Of a stretch of DNA of 64,000 bases, positions 42,750 through 51,600 are shown piece by piece. Under the pieces are notes generated by a model. That model was not told the origin of the DNA. It worked only from the letters and a program-made list of their open reading frames with translations, and made no database searches. Each line of letters opens with the position of its first letter. The first letter of the stretch is position 1. The stretch spans positions 118,780-182,779 of the forward strand of contig NZ_SSYB01000004.1 of NCBI RefSeq assembly GCF_004917075.1, written 5' to 3'. Origin of the DNA: Geomonas edaphica (GTDB lineage: Bacteria > Desulfobacterota > Desulfuromonadia > Geobacterales > Geobacteraceae). The position numbers were made by a program, and so were the translations under genes.

Positions 42750-43493
42750 ATGCGCATTCTCTTAGCCATCGACGATACTGACAACGCTCACAGCAGGGGA
42801 ACGGGAGAACTTGCGGCTCTCATCGCGGACGCCATCCTGCAAAACAACTGGGGCACGCCCGGCTTCGTCACACGCCACCAGTTGCTCGTTCACCCGGACA
42901 TACCCTACACATCCCACAACAGCGCCATGTGCTTTCCCGCCGAGATACCGGAGGGGTCTCTCGATCAGGTCGTCCAGTTTGCCTGCGACTTTCTGGAACG
43001 GGAATGCGCCGAAGGTTCCGATCCCGGGCTCTGCGTCGCCGTGCCGGACCGCATCGGGTCCACGGCCGACCTCATCGCCTTCGGACGGAAGGCGAAGCTC
43101 GAAGTCCTCGACAAGGAGCAGGCGCTGACCCTCGCTCGGAGGCTCGGCGTGCACCTCTCCGAGCACGGGGGAACCGGTCACGGCATCATCGGTGCCTTGG
43201 CAGGGGTGGGACTCAGGCTGTGGGGAAACGACGGGCGCATGCGGGGGAGTCTCGAAGGCGTCCTCCCCGGGCAAAGGCTGCGGGTGCGCGAGCTACTCGA
43301 CCAGCCCGACGTTGATGCGGTGCAGACCACGGACGGCCCCGCCCCGGGTGAAGAGGAGATGGTTCTGATAGGGGACAAGCCGAAGACGGTTATGCGCGGC
43401 GGGCTCTCAGTGCTGCTGGTTTGCGCCGCCCCGGATGACGGCGGAGCACCGGCCTGGCAGACCCTGCCCCGGAAACTTCTGCGCGATTACTGA
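42750..43493 (+). CDS. TiaS-like protein with IDDTDN motif
   Basis: 247 aa from ATG 42750. The N-terminal LLAIDDTDNAHSRGTGELAALIADAI matches the DDTD-G-G/T motif of tRNA(Ile2) agmatinylcytidine synthetase (TiaS), followed by TRHQLLVHPDIPYTSHNSAMCF. A second block, VHLSEHGGTGHGIIGALAGVGLRLWGNDG, also resembles TiaS. Archaeal TiaS is about 420 aa and has zinc-ribbon and OB domains that are missing here. Bacteria normally use TilS for this modification, so the role is open. Confidence 0.7.
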   Translation: MRILLAIDDTDNAHSRGTGELAALIADAILQNNWGTPGFVTRHQLLVHPDIPYTSHNSAMCFPAEIPEGSLDQVVQFACDFLERECAEGSDPGLCVAVPDRIGSTADLIAFGRKAKLEVLDKEQALTLARRLGVHLSEHGGTGHGIIGALAGVGLRLWGNDGRMRGSLEGVLPGQRLRVRELLDQPDVDAVQTTDGPAPGEEEMVLIGDKPKTVMRGGLSVLLVCAAPDDGGAPAWQTLPRKLLRDY

Positions 43494-43500
43494 ACGATCG

Positions 43501-43586
43501 AGGGGACTGGCTCAGCAGATGCCTGTCCCCTTTATTTGCCATGTACATGTGGTAAGTGGGACAGGCACCTTCGGAGCCAGTCCCCT
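43501..43586. repeat. REP-like composite inverted repeat
   Basis: AGGGGACTGGCTC (43501-43513) pairs with GAGCCAGTCCCCT (43574-43586); inside, TGCCTGTCCC (43520-43529) pairs with GGGACAGGCA (43558-43567). The loop contains CCATGTACATGTGG. Architecture of repetitive extragenic palindromes that associate with RAYT (Y1) transposases; none is in the window. Confidence 0.85.
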
Positions 43587-43624
43587 TCACCGATGTTGTT
43601 ATGCCCATCCCAGGAGGAGGTTGC

Positions 43625-44428
43625 ATGAATTCCAGACATGAAATCGAATCGCATCTGAAGGGGGAGACCCTGGTACGCAAGGGGCTGAAACACAGGCACG
43701 CGGGGGGCACGTTGCGGCTCGTGCCCGAGTTGAACGTAGTGAAGATCGGGGGGCACGGCATCATCGACTACGGAAGCCAAGTGGTCCTGCCGCTTCTCGA
43801 GGAGATCGGCGAGCTTTCCAGGGAAAACCAGATCATGGTGGTCACCGGCGGCGGGGTGCGGGTGCGCCACATCCTCGACATCGGCATCGACCTCGGCATG
43901 CCTACCGGGGTGCTCGCGGAACTGGCCGGTAAGATCAGCGAGCAGAACGCCGAGATCGTCACCCTGCTTCTCTCCAAGTGGGGCGGCAGCCGGGTGAAGA
44001 CGGGAGATCTCCTCGACCTTCCCACCATGCTCCACCTGAAGCTACTCCCGGTAATCCACGGCACGCCGCCGTATGGCCTTTACGAACACCCGCCGGAGAC
44101 CGGGCTCATCCCTCCGCACCGGACCGACACCGGGGCCCTCCTCATGGCGGAGGTGTTGGGGGCAAAGAGCTGCATCCTCGTGAAGAACGTGGACGGGCTC
44201 TTCACCGAGGACCCGAGGATCAACCCCGATGCCGAACTGATTGAGGACATCACCGTGGATGAGCTGATAAAGCTCGACATGGAGGACCTGGTCCTGGAAA
44301 GAAAGATGCTTTACCTTATGCGCGACATGACCAACGTGAAGGAGATACGCATCGTGAACGGCCACAAGCGCGGCACGGTCGGGATGGCGATCCGGAAGGA
44401 GAAGGTCGGCACGGTGATCCGCGTGTAA
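43625..44428 (+). CDS. Molybdenum storage protein-like amino acid kinase family protein
   Basis: 267 aa from ATG 43625 (AGGAGG upstream). UMP-kinase fold: NVVKIGGHGIIDYGSQVVLPLLEEI, VVTGGGVRVRHILDIGIDLGMPTGVLAELAG, LIPPHRTDTGALLMAEVLGAKSCILVKNVDGLFTEDP. These match the MosA/MosB subunits of Azotobacter molybdenum storage protein more closely than PyrH. MosA and MosB are normally paired; only one subunit is present. mobA and a molybdenum formate dehydrogenase lie 2-8 kb away. Confidence 0.82.
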   Translation: MNSRHEIESHLKGETLVRKGLKHRHAGGTLRLVPELNVVKIGGHGIIDYGSQVVLPLLEEIGELSRENQIMVVTGGGVRVRHILDIGIDLGMPTGVLAELAGKISEQNAEIVTLLLSKWGGSRVKTGDLLDLPTMLHLKLLPVIHGTPPYGLYEHPPETGLIPPHRTDTGALLMAEVLGAKSCILVKNVDGLFTEDPRINPDAELIEDITVDELIKLDMEDLVLERKMLYLMRDMTNVKEIRIVNGHKRGTVGMAIRKEKVGTVIRV

Positions 44429-44530
44429 GAGAATTACCCCACGGTGGCTGGCAGTTATCGGGATCGGACTGTATAATGAAGGCGTACCCCCTCCACCGGG
44501 GAGGAATAAAAGGAAAGGAGGCACCCTTTC

Positions 44531-44746
44531 ATGGCAGGAAAGATCTTTTACCGTCACAGGACCAAAATGCAGGATGGAGCCCACCAGCCGCGCCACGTAC
44601 TGGTGGCGGTAGCCGACGTCGATCTCAAGGTGTACGGCCAGCACATGCGCATGTGCGAGCTTAAGTGCATCGCGGAATCGCTGGGGGCTGAGTTGGTCGA
44701 GTTGCCCCGCGGGCCGAAGCACCAGGATGAAGAGGACGAAGACTAG
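44531..44746 (+). CDS. Small protein following the molybdenum-storage-like gene
   Basis: 71 aa: basic start KIFYRHRTKMQDGAHQPRHVLVAVADVDLKVYGQHMRMCELKCIAESLGAELVELPRG and an acidic DEEDED tail. Two cysteines, several His. Not recognised. AAAGGAGGCA precedes the ATG, and TATAAT lies at 44472-44477. A terminator follows at 44779. Confidence 0.7.
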   Translation: MAGKIFYRHRTKMQDGAHQPRHVLVAVADVDLKVYGQHMRMCELKCIAESLGAELVELPRGPKHQDEEDED

Positions 44747-44778
44747 CGGTTCGGAAACGGATCACGACGCAGTAACAG

Positions 44779-44811
44779 AATGGGGGCTGGCAACAGCCCC
44801 CATTCCTTTTT
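44779..44811 (+). terminator. Intrinsic terminator
   Basis: AATGGGGGCTG pairs with CAGCCCCCATT (loop GCAA), followed by CCTTTTT. Confidence 0.93.
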
Positions 44812-44845
44812 CATGAGCTCATGTTGCGACGTCTATTCATACTGT

Positions 44846-44874
44846 TTGCAGGCTTTCTGCCTATGGGCTACAAT
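44846..44874 (+). promoter_or_regulatory. Candidate sigma-70 promoter of the entericidin-like gene
   Basis: TTGCAG, 17-bp spacer, TACAAT, 44 bases before the ATG at 44919. Confidence 0.7.
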
Positions 44875-44918
44875 GCGATTAGTAGCAACCAAGAAGCCCG
44901 ACGCAAAAGGAGGACGAT

Positions 44919-45056
44919 ATGAAACGTCGAATTGCTGCCGCAGTAGTCGTTGTCATGGCATCCATGTGGGCTCTGGCTGGCTGTCACACCGTGAAGGGCG
45001 TCGGTGAAGACATGCAAAGCGGAGGCAGGGCGATAGAGAATTCATCGGGGCGGTGA
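44919..45056 (+). CDS. Entericidin A/B-family lipoprotein
   Basis: 45 aa. Signal RRIAAAVVVVMASMWALAGC with lipobox LAGC, then HTVKGVGEDMQSGGRAIE, the conserved entericidin core (GxGxDxxxxGxAIE). AAAAGGAGGA precedes the ATG. Small outer-membrane lipoproteins of this family are linked to stress or toxin-antitoxin-like lysis in enterics; that role is not established here. Confidence 0.88.
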   Translation: MKRRIAAAVVVVMASMWALAGCHTVKGVGEDMQSGGRAIENSSGR

Positions 45057-45089
45057 GTGGAGCCGCACCAGATAAAGGTATCCAACTGG

Positions 45090-45131
45090 AAAAAGGGGCA
45101 GATCCGGGCGACTGACGGGCTGCCCTTTTTT
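45090..45131 (+). terminator. Intrinsic terminator
   Basis: GGGGCAG pairs with CTGCCC and is followed by TTTTTT, 35 bases after the entericidin-like stop. Confidence 0.8.
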
Positions 45132-45250
45132 CGTGGTCACGCAACGGCAAATTCCCCCTGTCCCCCCTTCGCGGACGCCCGCTACGGAGGACAGGCTCCC
45201 CCTTCGCAAAGAGGGGAACGTCGCGGCTCATGCAGCGCTTCGTGGGCGGC
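45127..45250. repeat. Interspersed GC-rich palindrome, family P, copy 3
   Basis: GCAAATTCCCCCTGTCCCCC, an insertion-like GGACGCCCGCTACGGAGGAC, then CCCCCTTCGCAAAGAGGGGAACGT and a CATGCAGCGCTTCGTGGG flank. It fills most of the 281-bp gap between the entericidin-like gene and mobA. Confidence 0.8.
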
Positions 45251-45337
45251 TGCGCTCCGCGTTCCCTCTAATTCCCGGATCAACCCGCGCAGAGGGGGAG
45301 GGGCGTCTGGTCTCATCTTCGGTAGGGGGAGTGGGAG

Positions 45338-46000
45338 CTATGGCATCGCTTCCACGGAAAGTCCCGTCACGGGCGGTTCGGGCCGATCGGTTCGGCGCAG
45401 GGTATGGTATTCGGCGGGGGTGTTGACGTTTCGAAAGCAGGTGAAGCACGGGTCGAACGCGGCAACCCAGGCGGGAGAGAGGCGAAGCACCTGCACCCGG
45501 GGAAAGAAAGAGACCAGACGGCAGTGGTTCTCCTTGAGCGCGGCCTCTATGTGCGGCAGACAGGCCGTCGAGTAGGTTGCGTGCAGCGGCTCTACCCCCT
45601 TGTCTCCTTCCGGAATCACGACGTCGGCGCGGTGGCGCAGGGCGACCTGCTCGCGGATCAGGGCGAGGTTCAAGGAGGGCATGTCGCAGGCGACGGCGAA
45701 TATGTACGGGGTGCGGCTTCCGGCAAGGGCGGCATGGAGCCCGGCAAGAGCACCGGCGCCGGGATAGCGGTCTGTGACCACCCGTCCCCCGACGAAGCCG
45801 TAGGTCGCCGGATCGTTCGCCGCGATGATGATCTCGCCGAAAAGCGATGCGAGCTGACGGTAGATGATCTCGATGAGAAGTCCGTCGCGATACGGCAGCA
45901 GCGCCTTGTTGCTTCCCATGCGACTGGAGAGTCCGCCAGCCAGGATGACGCCGGTCACGTCGGGAAATGGGATATGCCCCACAAGCGCCTTGCTTCTCAC
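45338..46000 (-). CDS. mobA: Molybdenum cofactor guanylyltransferase MobA
   Basis: 220 aa from GTG 46000, which overlaps the fdhE stop (GTGA). Seen: the nucleotidyltransferase loop GVILAGGLSSRMGSNKALLPY, VTDRYPGAGALAGLHAAL, and AVACDMPSLN. It attaches GMP to molybdopterin to form the MGD cofactor needed by the formate dehydrogenase encoded upstream in the same operon. The C-terminus ends FRNVNTPAEY..., the usual NiNTPEE-like motif. Confidence 0.92.
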   Translation of the reverse strand: MRSKALVGHIPFPDVTGVILAGGLSSRMGSNKALLPYRDGLLIEIIYRQLASLFGEIIIAANDPATYGFVGGRVVTDRYPGAGALAGLHAALAGSRTPYIFAVACDMPSLNLALIREQVALRHRADVVIPEGDKGVEPLHATYSTACLPHIEAALKENHCRLVSFFPRVQVLRLSPAWVAAFDPCFTCFRNVNTPAEYHTLRRTDRPEPPVTGLSVEAMP

Positions 46001-46944
46001 AGGGCCGCCCCACGGCACGGCCTGCAGTACCCTTTGTGCTGCGCCAGGAAGTCGAGTTCCAGGGTGGCAAGATCCTCGACCACGAGCAGGTCGGTGGCGG
46101 TCGGGGTGAAGGAGGCGATCACCTTCAGGTAACTGCGGCATACGTCGCAGACCTCCACGCGGCGGTGGTCGCTCCCGTCGACGTAGAGATACCTAAGCGT
46201 CGCGTGGTCCTCGTTGCCGCAGTGATGACACTGCAGCCGCGGGTGGTGCCAGTCGGCGCCGCACTCGGTGCAGCGCAGGTGTTTCACCTGGTCGTCGTCC
46301 TGCAGCTCCGCGAAGGTGGCAGCAGCGCCGCAGACGTAGCACTCGCCGCGCTGCCACACCCCGATCTCCTCGAGGGGAGCCCGGCTGCGCACTTCGTACA
46401 GGAAGGGCCTCAGAGCGTGGTGCGCCACGGTCCATGGCAGCTCCCAGTCCGCCGTGACCCGGGCGACCCGGGCGCTGAACCCTGCAAGATCGCCCGACGC
46501 CGCCAGTGCGAGCAACTCAGCGGGGTCGATCTCTCCCGCGTCGATGCCGCCAAGCAGCTCCCGGGCAGAACGGCGCAGCGCCGCCAGAGACGCCGCGTCG
46601 CTTTCGCTCCACACCTCGGCGGGCCGTCCCCAACGACGCCAGATGCTCCGCCGCACCGCAGGCGCTTCCAGTTCCCCGACGGCACGCAGCATGTCAAGCA
46701 GCACTGCCGCCCCGCCGTCCAAGTCCACCTCTATGTCGGCGGCGGCAAGCAGCGGCGTCCCACCTTTCAGCACCTCTCCCAACTCGAGCCCGTCAAACGG
46801 AGCGACGGCGCCGGCCATCTCCGCCTTCTGCCAAACGGGAAGCAGCGCCTCGTACAGCCGGGCGGTGACCCGCAGTTCGGGCGAGTTCGTCGCTATCTCT
46901 TCCAGCCGCCGCAGCACTTGGTCGGCGTTTCGCTCCGCAGTCAT
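45997..46944 (-). CDS. fdhE: Formate dehydrogenase accessory protein FdhE
   Basis: 315 aa. C-terminal zinc/iron-type knuckles: CYVCGAAATF, CTECGADWHHPRLQCHHCGNED, CDVCRSYLK. FdhE is a rubredoxin-like assembly factor that checks or inserts the active site of Tat-exported formate dehydrogenases. Located between the membrane subunit gene and mobA. Confidence 0.92.
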   Translation of the reverse strand: MTAERNADQVLRRLEEIATNSPELRVTARLYEALLPVWQKAEMAGAVAPFDGLELGEVLKGGTPLLAAADIEVDLDGGAAVLLDMLRAVGELEAPAVRRSIWRRWGRPAEVWSESDAASLAALRRSARELLGGIDAGEIDPAELLALAASGDLAGFSARVARVTADWELPWTVAHHALRPFLYEVRSRAPLEEIGVWQRGECYVCGAAATFAELQDDDQVKHLRCTECGADWHHPRLQCHHCGNEDHATLRYLYVDGSDHRRVEVCDVCRSYLKVIASFTPTATDLLVVEDLATLELDFLAQHKGYCRPCRGAAL

Positions 46945-46957
46945 ACCCCCTCCGTAA

Positions 46958-47860
46958 TCACAACTGTCCAGCCTGCAGCAGGCTGATCCTCAAAAGGAGC
47001 CCTCCAGCGAGGATACAAAGGTAATGCGCCAGCACCGGTGCGTCCCCGAAGGGGTGCCGGCGGGAGCGGTACTTGAACCACAGCGGCACCACGATGCCGA
47101 GCGCCACAGTCCCCAGCCAGAACATGGCCACGAAGGGTAGCGTCATCAGCGGAAGCGCGGTGCGGCCGGCAAGGACCAGGAGCAACGCGATGAGAACGAG
47201 CTCGGAGACCATGACGACGCGGTCGAACGCCTCCAGCCTTTCCACCTCGCCGCCGGAGTTGCGCCTGCGCCAGATGAGGTAGAGCGAGATGGCTGCGGCC
47301 CCGGTCGAGGCGCCGGAGACGATGAAGAGCGCCCCCATGAGGGGGGAGGTGGCGGCCCAGAAGGGGCGTGCAGTGACGTTCAGGAGAACTCCGGTGTATC
47401 CGGCGATGAAGAAACCGGCCAGGGAGCCCAAGACGGCGTAGAGGCGCCTCGGGATGCGGTTGTAGTACCTGGAGAAGAGGGGGAAGGAGATCACCCGGTC
47501 CGCCACCAGGTTGTCGAGAAAGGAGAGCAGGGCGCAGGCGCTGAAGATCAGCAGGACCCAGGACCCCACCGACATGGGGGAGACGAGGTTCAGGTACGGG
47601 TACCCGCCCTGGTTGTAGATGAAAAGGTGCCAGAAGCGCTCCGGCCGTCCAAGGTCCGCGATGAGCGGGATGGGGACGAGGACGAGGAGCGGGAACGCGA
47701 TGTAGCAGGCGGCGCGGCTCACCTCGCGCTCTCCGCCGCTGCCAAAGAGCTCCTCCATGGCGCCGATGAAGTAGGCCCCAGCCGAGGTGCCTGCCACGAA
47801 GAAGTAGACCGCTATGTAGTACCAGGCCCATTCGGGGGGCTGAATGATCTCAGGACTCAT
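46958..47860 (-). CDS. NrfD/PsrC-type membrane subunit of formate dehydrogenase
   Basis: 300 aa, about eight membrane helices. Starts EWAWYYIAVYFFVAGTSAGAYFIGAMEEL, then PLIADLGRPERFWHLF and SPMSVGSWVLLIFSACALLSFLDN, motifs of NrfD/PsrC menaquinone-binding subunits. It replaces the haem-b FdnI subunit of E. coli Fdh-N, so electrons pass to menaquinone without haem. Its 5' end overlaps the Fe-S subunit gene by 11 bases. Confidence 0.9.
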   Translation of the reverse strand: MSPEIIQPPEWAWYYIAVYFFVAGTSAGAYFIGAMEELFGSGGEREVSRAACYIAFPLLVLVPIPLIADLGRPERFWHLFIYNQGGYPYLNLVSPMSVGSWVLLIFSACALLSFLDNLVADRVISFPLFSRYYNRIPRRLYAVLGSLAGFFIAGYTGVLLNVTARPFWAATSPLMGALFIVSGASTGAAAISLYLIWRRRNSGGEVERLEAFDRVVMVSELVLIALLLVLAGRTALPLMTLPFVAMFWLGTVALGIVVPLWFKYRSRRHPFGDAPVLAHYLCILAGGLLLRISLLQAGQL

Positions 47861-48671
47861 TGCTTTCCTCCTCGTCTTTACCGTTCAGCCTTTCGCGGAA
47901 GTTAACCAGGGCGGCCGCCCCCACGCCGATCGCGGTGAGGATGGTCACCAGGGAACAGAGCACCAGGCGGCGCTGCGGTACCACCGGGTCTTCCGGCTGC
48001 CCGTAGACCTTCGGGCGGTCCGCAAAGAGGTAGAAGACCTTGAGGCCGTCCGCCTCCTCGTACCCGTAGATGCGCGCCTGCTCCCCTTTCCCCTTCAACT
48101 GGGCCAGGCGCGCGTCGGCCCTCTTTTTCAGGTCAGCGAGCTCACCGAACCGGATCGACCCGGTAGGGCACGCCTTGGCGCATGCGGTGCCGAGGCCGTT
48201 GTGGATGCGGTCGTTACAAAGGGTGCACTTGTGCGCCGTCCCGGTCTCCTCGCTGAATGAGATGACCCCGTATGGGCAGGAAGGGATGCAGAACTTGCAA
48301 CCGATGCAGGTTTCCTGCTGCACCACCACGTTGCCGAGGTCGGTGCGTACGATCGCCTTGGTGGGGCAGGCGTTGAGGCAGCCGGCGTCGCTGCAGTGCT
48401 TGCAGGAGTCGCTCGAGAAAAGCCAGCGCTTCTCGCGGCGCGACTCGTCGATCTGCTCAATGAAGCGGACGTGGCGCCAGTCGGTAGCACTCAGGGTCCC
48501 GGTGTTGTCGTAGGAATCGCCGGTAAAGTTGTCGGCCACCGGGTAGGGAACTCCGGACCTCTTCCCGAAGTGCGCCGGCTCGGCGGAGAGTCCGTTCCAC
48601 TGCTTGCAGGCCACCTGGCACGCCTTGCAACCGGTGCAGATGGTCGTATCCACGAACATGCCCTTTGCCAT
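47850..48671 (-). CDS. Formate dehydrogenase iron-sulfur subunit
   Basis: 273 aa from ATG 48671, overlapping the fdnG stop as TGATG. Four [4Fe-4S] motifs: CTGCKACQVACKQW, CKHCSDAGCLNACP, CIGCKFCIPSCPYG, CTLCNDRIHNGLGTACAKACP. A C-terminal membrane helix (RRLVLCSLVTILTAIGVGAAALV) anchors it, as in FdnH. Carries electrons from the catalytic subunit to the NrfD-like subunit. Confidence 0.93.
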   Translation of the reverse strand: MAKGMFVDTTICTGCKACQVACKQWNGLSAEPAHFGKRSGVPYPVADNFTGDSYDNTGTLSATDWRHVRFIEQIDESRREKRWLFSSDSCKHCSDAGCLNACPTKAIVRTDLGNVVVQQETCIGCKFCIPSCPYGVISFSEETGTAHKCTLCNDRIHNGLGTACAKACPTGSIRFGELADLKKRADARLAQLKGKGEQARIYGYEEADGLKVFYLFADRPKVYGQPEDPVVPQRRLVLCSLVTILTAIGVGAAALVNFRERLNGKDEEESNES

Positions 48672-51600
48672 CAGCTCCGCCCTCCTTTCCTGCCCGCCCT
48701 GATGTCGCAGGTGAACACCTTTCCCTCGTGGATGGAGACGTTGGGATCCCCCACCATGGCGCTCAGGTCGTTGACGACGTCTCCCTTCGCGTTCCCCTGC
48801 CACCCCCAGTGCCAGGGGAGGCCGATCTCGTGCACCTTCTTTCCGTCGAGGACGAAGGGCTTGATGCGCCGGGTCACCAGGGCGCGCGCCTCGATCTCGC
48901 CGCGCGCGGTGACTATGGTCACGTACCCCGCGTTCCTGATTCCCTTCTCGGCGGCAAGCTCAGGGGAGACCTCGCAGAAAAGCTCCGGCATCAGCTCGGC
49001 GAGCCAGGGGAGCCAGCGGCTCATGGTGCCACTTAGGTGGTGTTCGGTCACCCGATAAGTGGAGACGACGATCGGGTACTTGGGATCGGCGACGCCGTGG
49101 TAGACGTTGCCTTCGGTGCGCCAGACCTTCGCCACCGGGTTTGACTGCTGCCGGTAGACCCGGTTCGCCACCGGGGACTCGTACGGCTCGTAGTGGGCGG
49201 GAAGCGGGCCGTCCACAAGCCCTGCCGGCGCGAAGAGCCAGGCCTTGCCGTCGGCGCGCATGATGAACGCGTCGTTGCCGCTCAGCCAGTCGAAGCCGAG
49301 CGCCGCGTCCTTGCCGACCATGGCGGGAGCCTTGGTAGGCTGGAAGTCGATTCCCTCGCCGGAGGGGGCGACCCACTTGCCGCGCACCGGGTTCCCGGAA
49401 AGATCCTTGGTGCCGCTGTCGGCGTCCGGGTCCCACAGGATGAGCTTCTTCGCCTCGGACCACGGCCTGCCCTGGCTGTCCGCCGAGGCGCGGTTGTACA
49501 TGATGTGCCGGTTCGCCGGCCAGGCGAAGCCCCAGTTGGGGGATATCCACTCGTCGGGCTTTCTGCGCGCCGCGTTGTTCTTCCCCTCCTCCGGGACGAC
49601 GCCCGTGTAGATCCAGGCACCGCATACCGTGGTGCCGTCCTCCTTCAGGTTCGCGAAGGTGGCGAGGGGCTTACCGTCGGCTACCGTGTAGCCGTTGATC
49701 TCCTTCAGCACCCGGTAGGCCGAGGGCTCGTCCTTGATGCGCCAGGGGGCGACCTCCTTCGCCTCCGGTTCGTAATCCCAGGCGAGATTTTTGATGCCCC
49801 AGTCGAGGGGGTTCGCCGAGTCGCGGTACATCGCCTGGAGCCTCTTGCCCAGGTGATAGGTGAACCAGCTGTCGCTGCGCGCGTCCCCGGGGGGATCGGC
49901 AGCCTTGTCGTGCTGCTGCAACAGCCGCTGCGTGTTCGTGAAGGAACCCTCCATCTCGGCGACGGCGGCGGCCGGGAGGAAGAAGACCTCGGTCTTTATG
50001 TCGGCGGGCTTCAGCTCACCGGAGAGGATCTCCGGGGAGTTACGCCAGAAGGAGGCGGTCTCTGTTTCGAAGTAGTCCCGCACCACCATCCAGTCGAGCT
50101 TTGCCAGGGCCTTGCGCTGCAGGCGGGCGTTCTGCCCCCCCACCGCCGGGTTTTGCCCCATGACGAAGAACCCCTTTATCTTGCCGGCACCCATATCTAG
50201 CATCATCGGCATGTGGGAATGGTCGCCGGTGATCTTGGGGTGGTAGTCGTAGCCGTAGTCGTTTTCAGCGGTGGCCGCGGCGCCGAACTGGGCCTTGAAA
50301 TAGGAGACCGCGAACTTCGGATAGTTCCCCCAGTAGCTCGTGGCGAGCGGCCCCGCCTCGGTCAGGATGAAGTCCTTGAGGGAATCGTGCTTCTTGCGAC
50401 CGTCCGGCATGTTGAGGTACGCGGGAAGCGAGTGGTACAGGGTGGCGATGTCCGTGGAGCCCTGGATGGTGGCGTGACCGCGCAGGGCGAGCACCCCGCC
50501 ACCCGGTCGGCCGATGTTGCCTAAAAGCGCCTGCAACATGGCCGCCGCGCGGATGATCTGCACCCCGACGGTGTGCTGGGTCCACCCCACGGCGTAGGTG
50601 ATGTTGGCGGTCTTCTCGCGCCCGGAGTTCTCCAGCATGGTCTGCGCCACCTTGGTGAACTGCTCGGCGCTGCAGCCGCAGACCTTTTCCACCAGCGCGG
50701 GGGTGTAGCGTGCGTAGTGCCTTTTGATGATCTGCAGCACGCAGTGCGGGTCCTGCATGGTGGGGTCCGTTTTGGGGCGTCCGGGGAGTTGCTGCAGCAA
50801 AAGGTCGCTGAAGGGTCCCAAGCCCCCCTTTCCCTTGCCGGGGGCAGGGTTTCGCTGATAGGACCAGGTCGCGTTGGCGTAGGATTTACCGTCCGGGGCG
50901 AGACCGGAGAAGACGCCGTCCAGTTCCTCGGTCCCCTTGAAATCCGGGTTGACCAGGGTGGCGGCGTTGGTGTAGTTCACCACGAACTCGCGGTAAAAGG
51001 GATCCTCGTTCCAGCGCCTGCTGTTGATCACGTGGTTTATGATGGCGCCCAGGAAGACGATGTCGCTCCCGGCACGGATCGGGACGTGGACATCGCAGGC
51101 GGCCGAGGTGCGGGTGAAGCGGGGATCGACGTGCATGAGGACGGCGCCATGGTCAGTCTTCGCCTTGAGCGGCCAGCGGAAGGCGACGGGGTGGCACTCC
51201 GCCATGTTCGAGCCCATGATGAGGACGGCGTTGGAGCGCTCCAGGTCGCGCGGGAAGGTGGTGGAGCCGCCGCGGCCGAACGTGGTCCCCAGACCGGGGA
51301 CCGTCGAGGAGTGTCAGATGCGGGCCTGGTTTTCCAGGTAGACGACCCCGAGCGCGTGCATGAGCTTTTGGTGCAGATAGTTCCACTCGTTGTCCATGGT
51401 CGCGCCGCCCAGGGAGGCAATGGCGTAGGTGTTCATCACCCGCTTCCGGATGGTGCCTCCCTTTCCGTCGGGCATGTCCTGGAACTCGTTGAAGTTCGCG
51501 TCGCGGGTTTTCTTAGTCAGCTCCGCGATCCGGCTCATCGCCCAGTCGAGAGGCTTCTCCTCCCAGCGGTCGCTCCCCGGAGCGCGGTATTTCACCGTGC

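Noticed and set aside
51217..51320. Frameshift or pseudogenisation of formate dehydrogenase
   Set aside because: The break is a single in-frame UGA with a SECIS hairpin and matches the selenocysteine site of the family.
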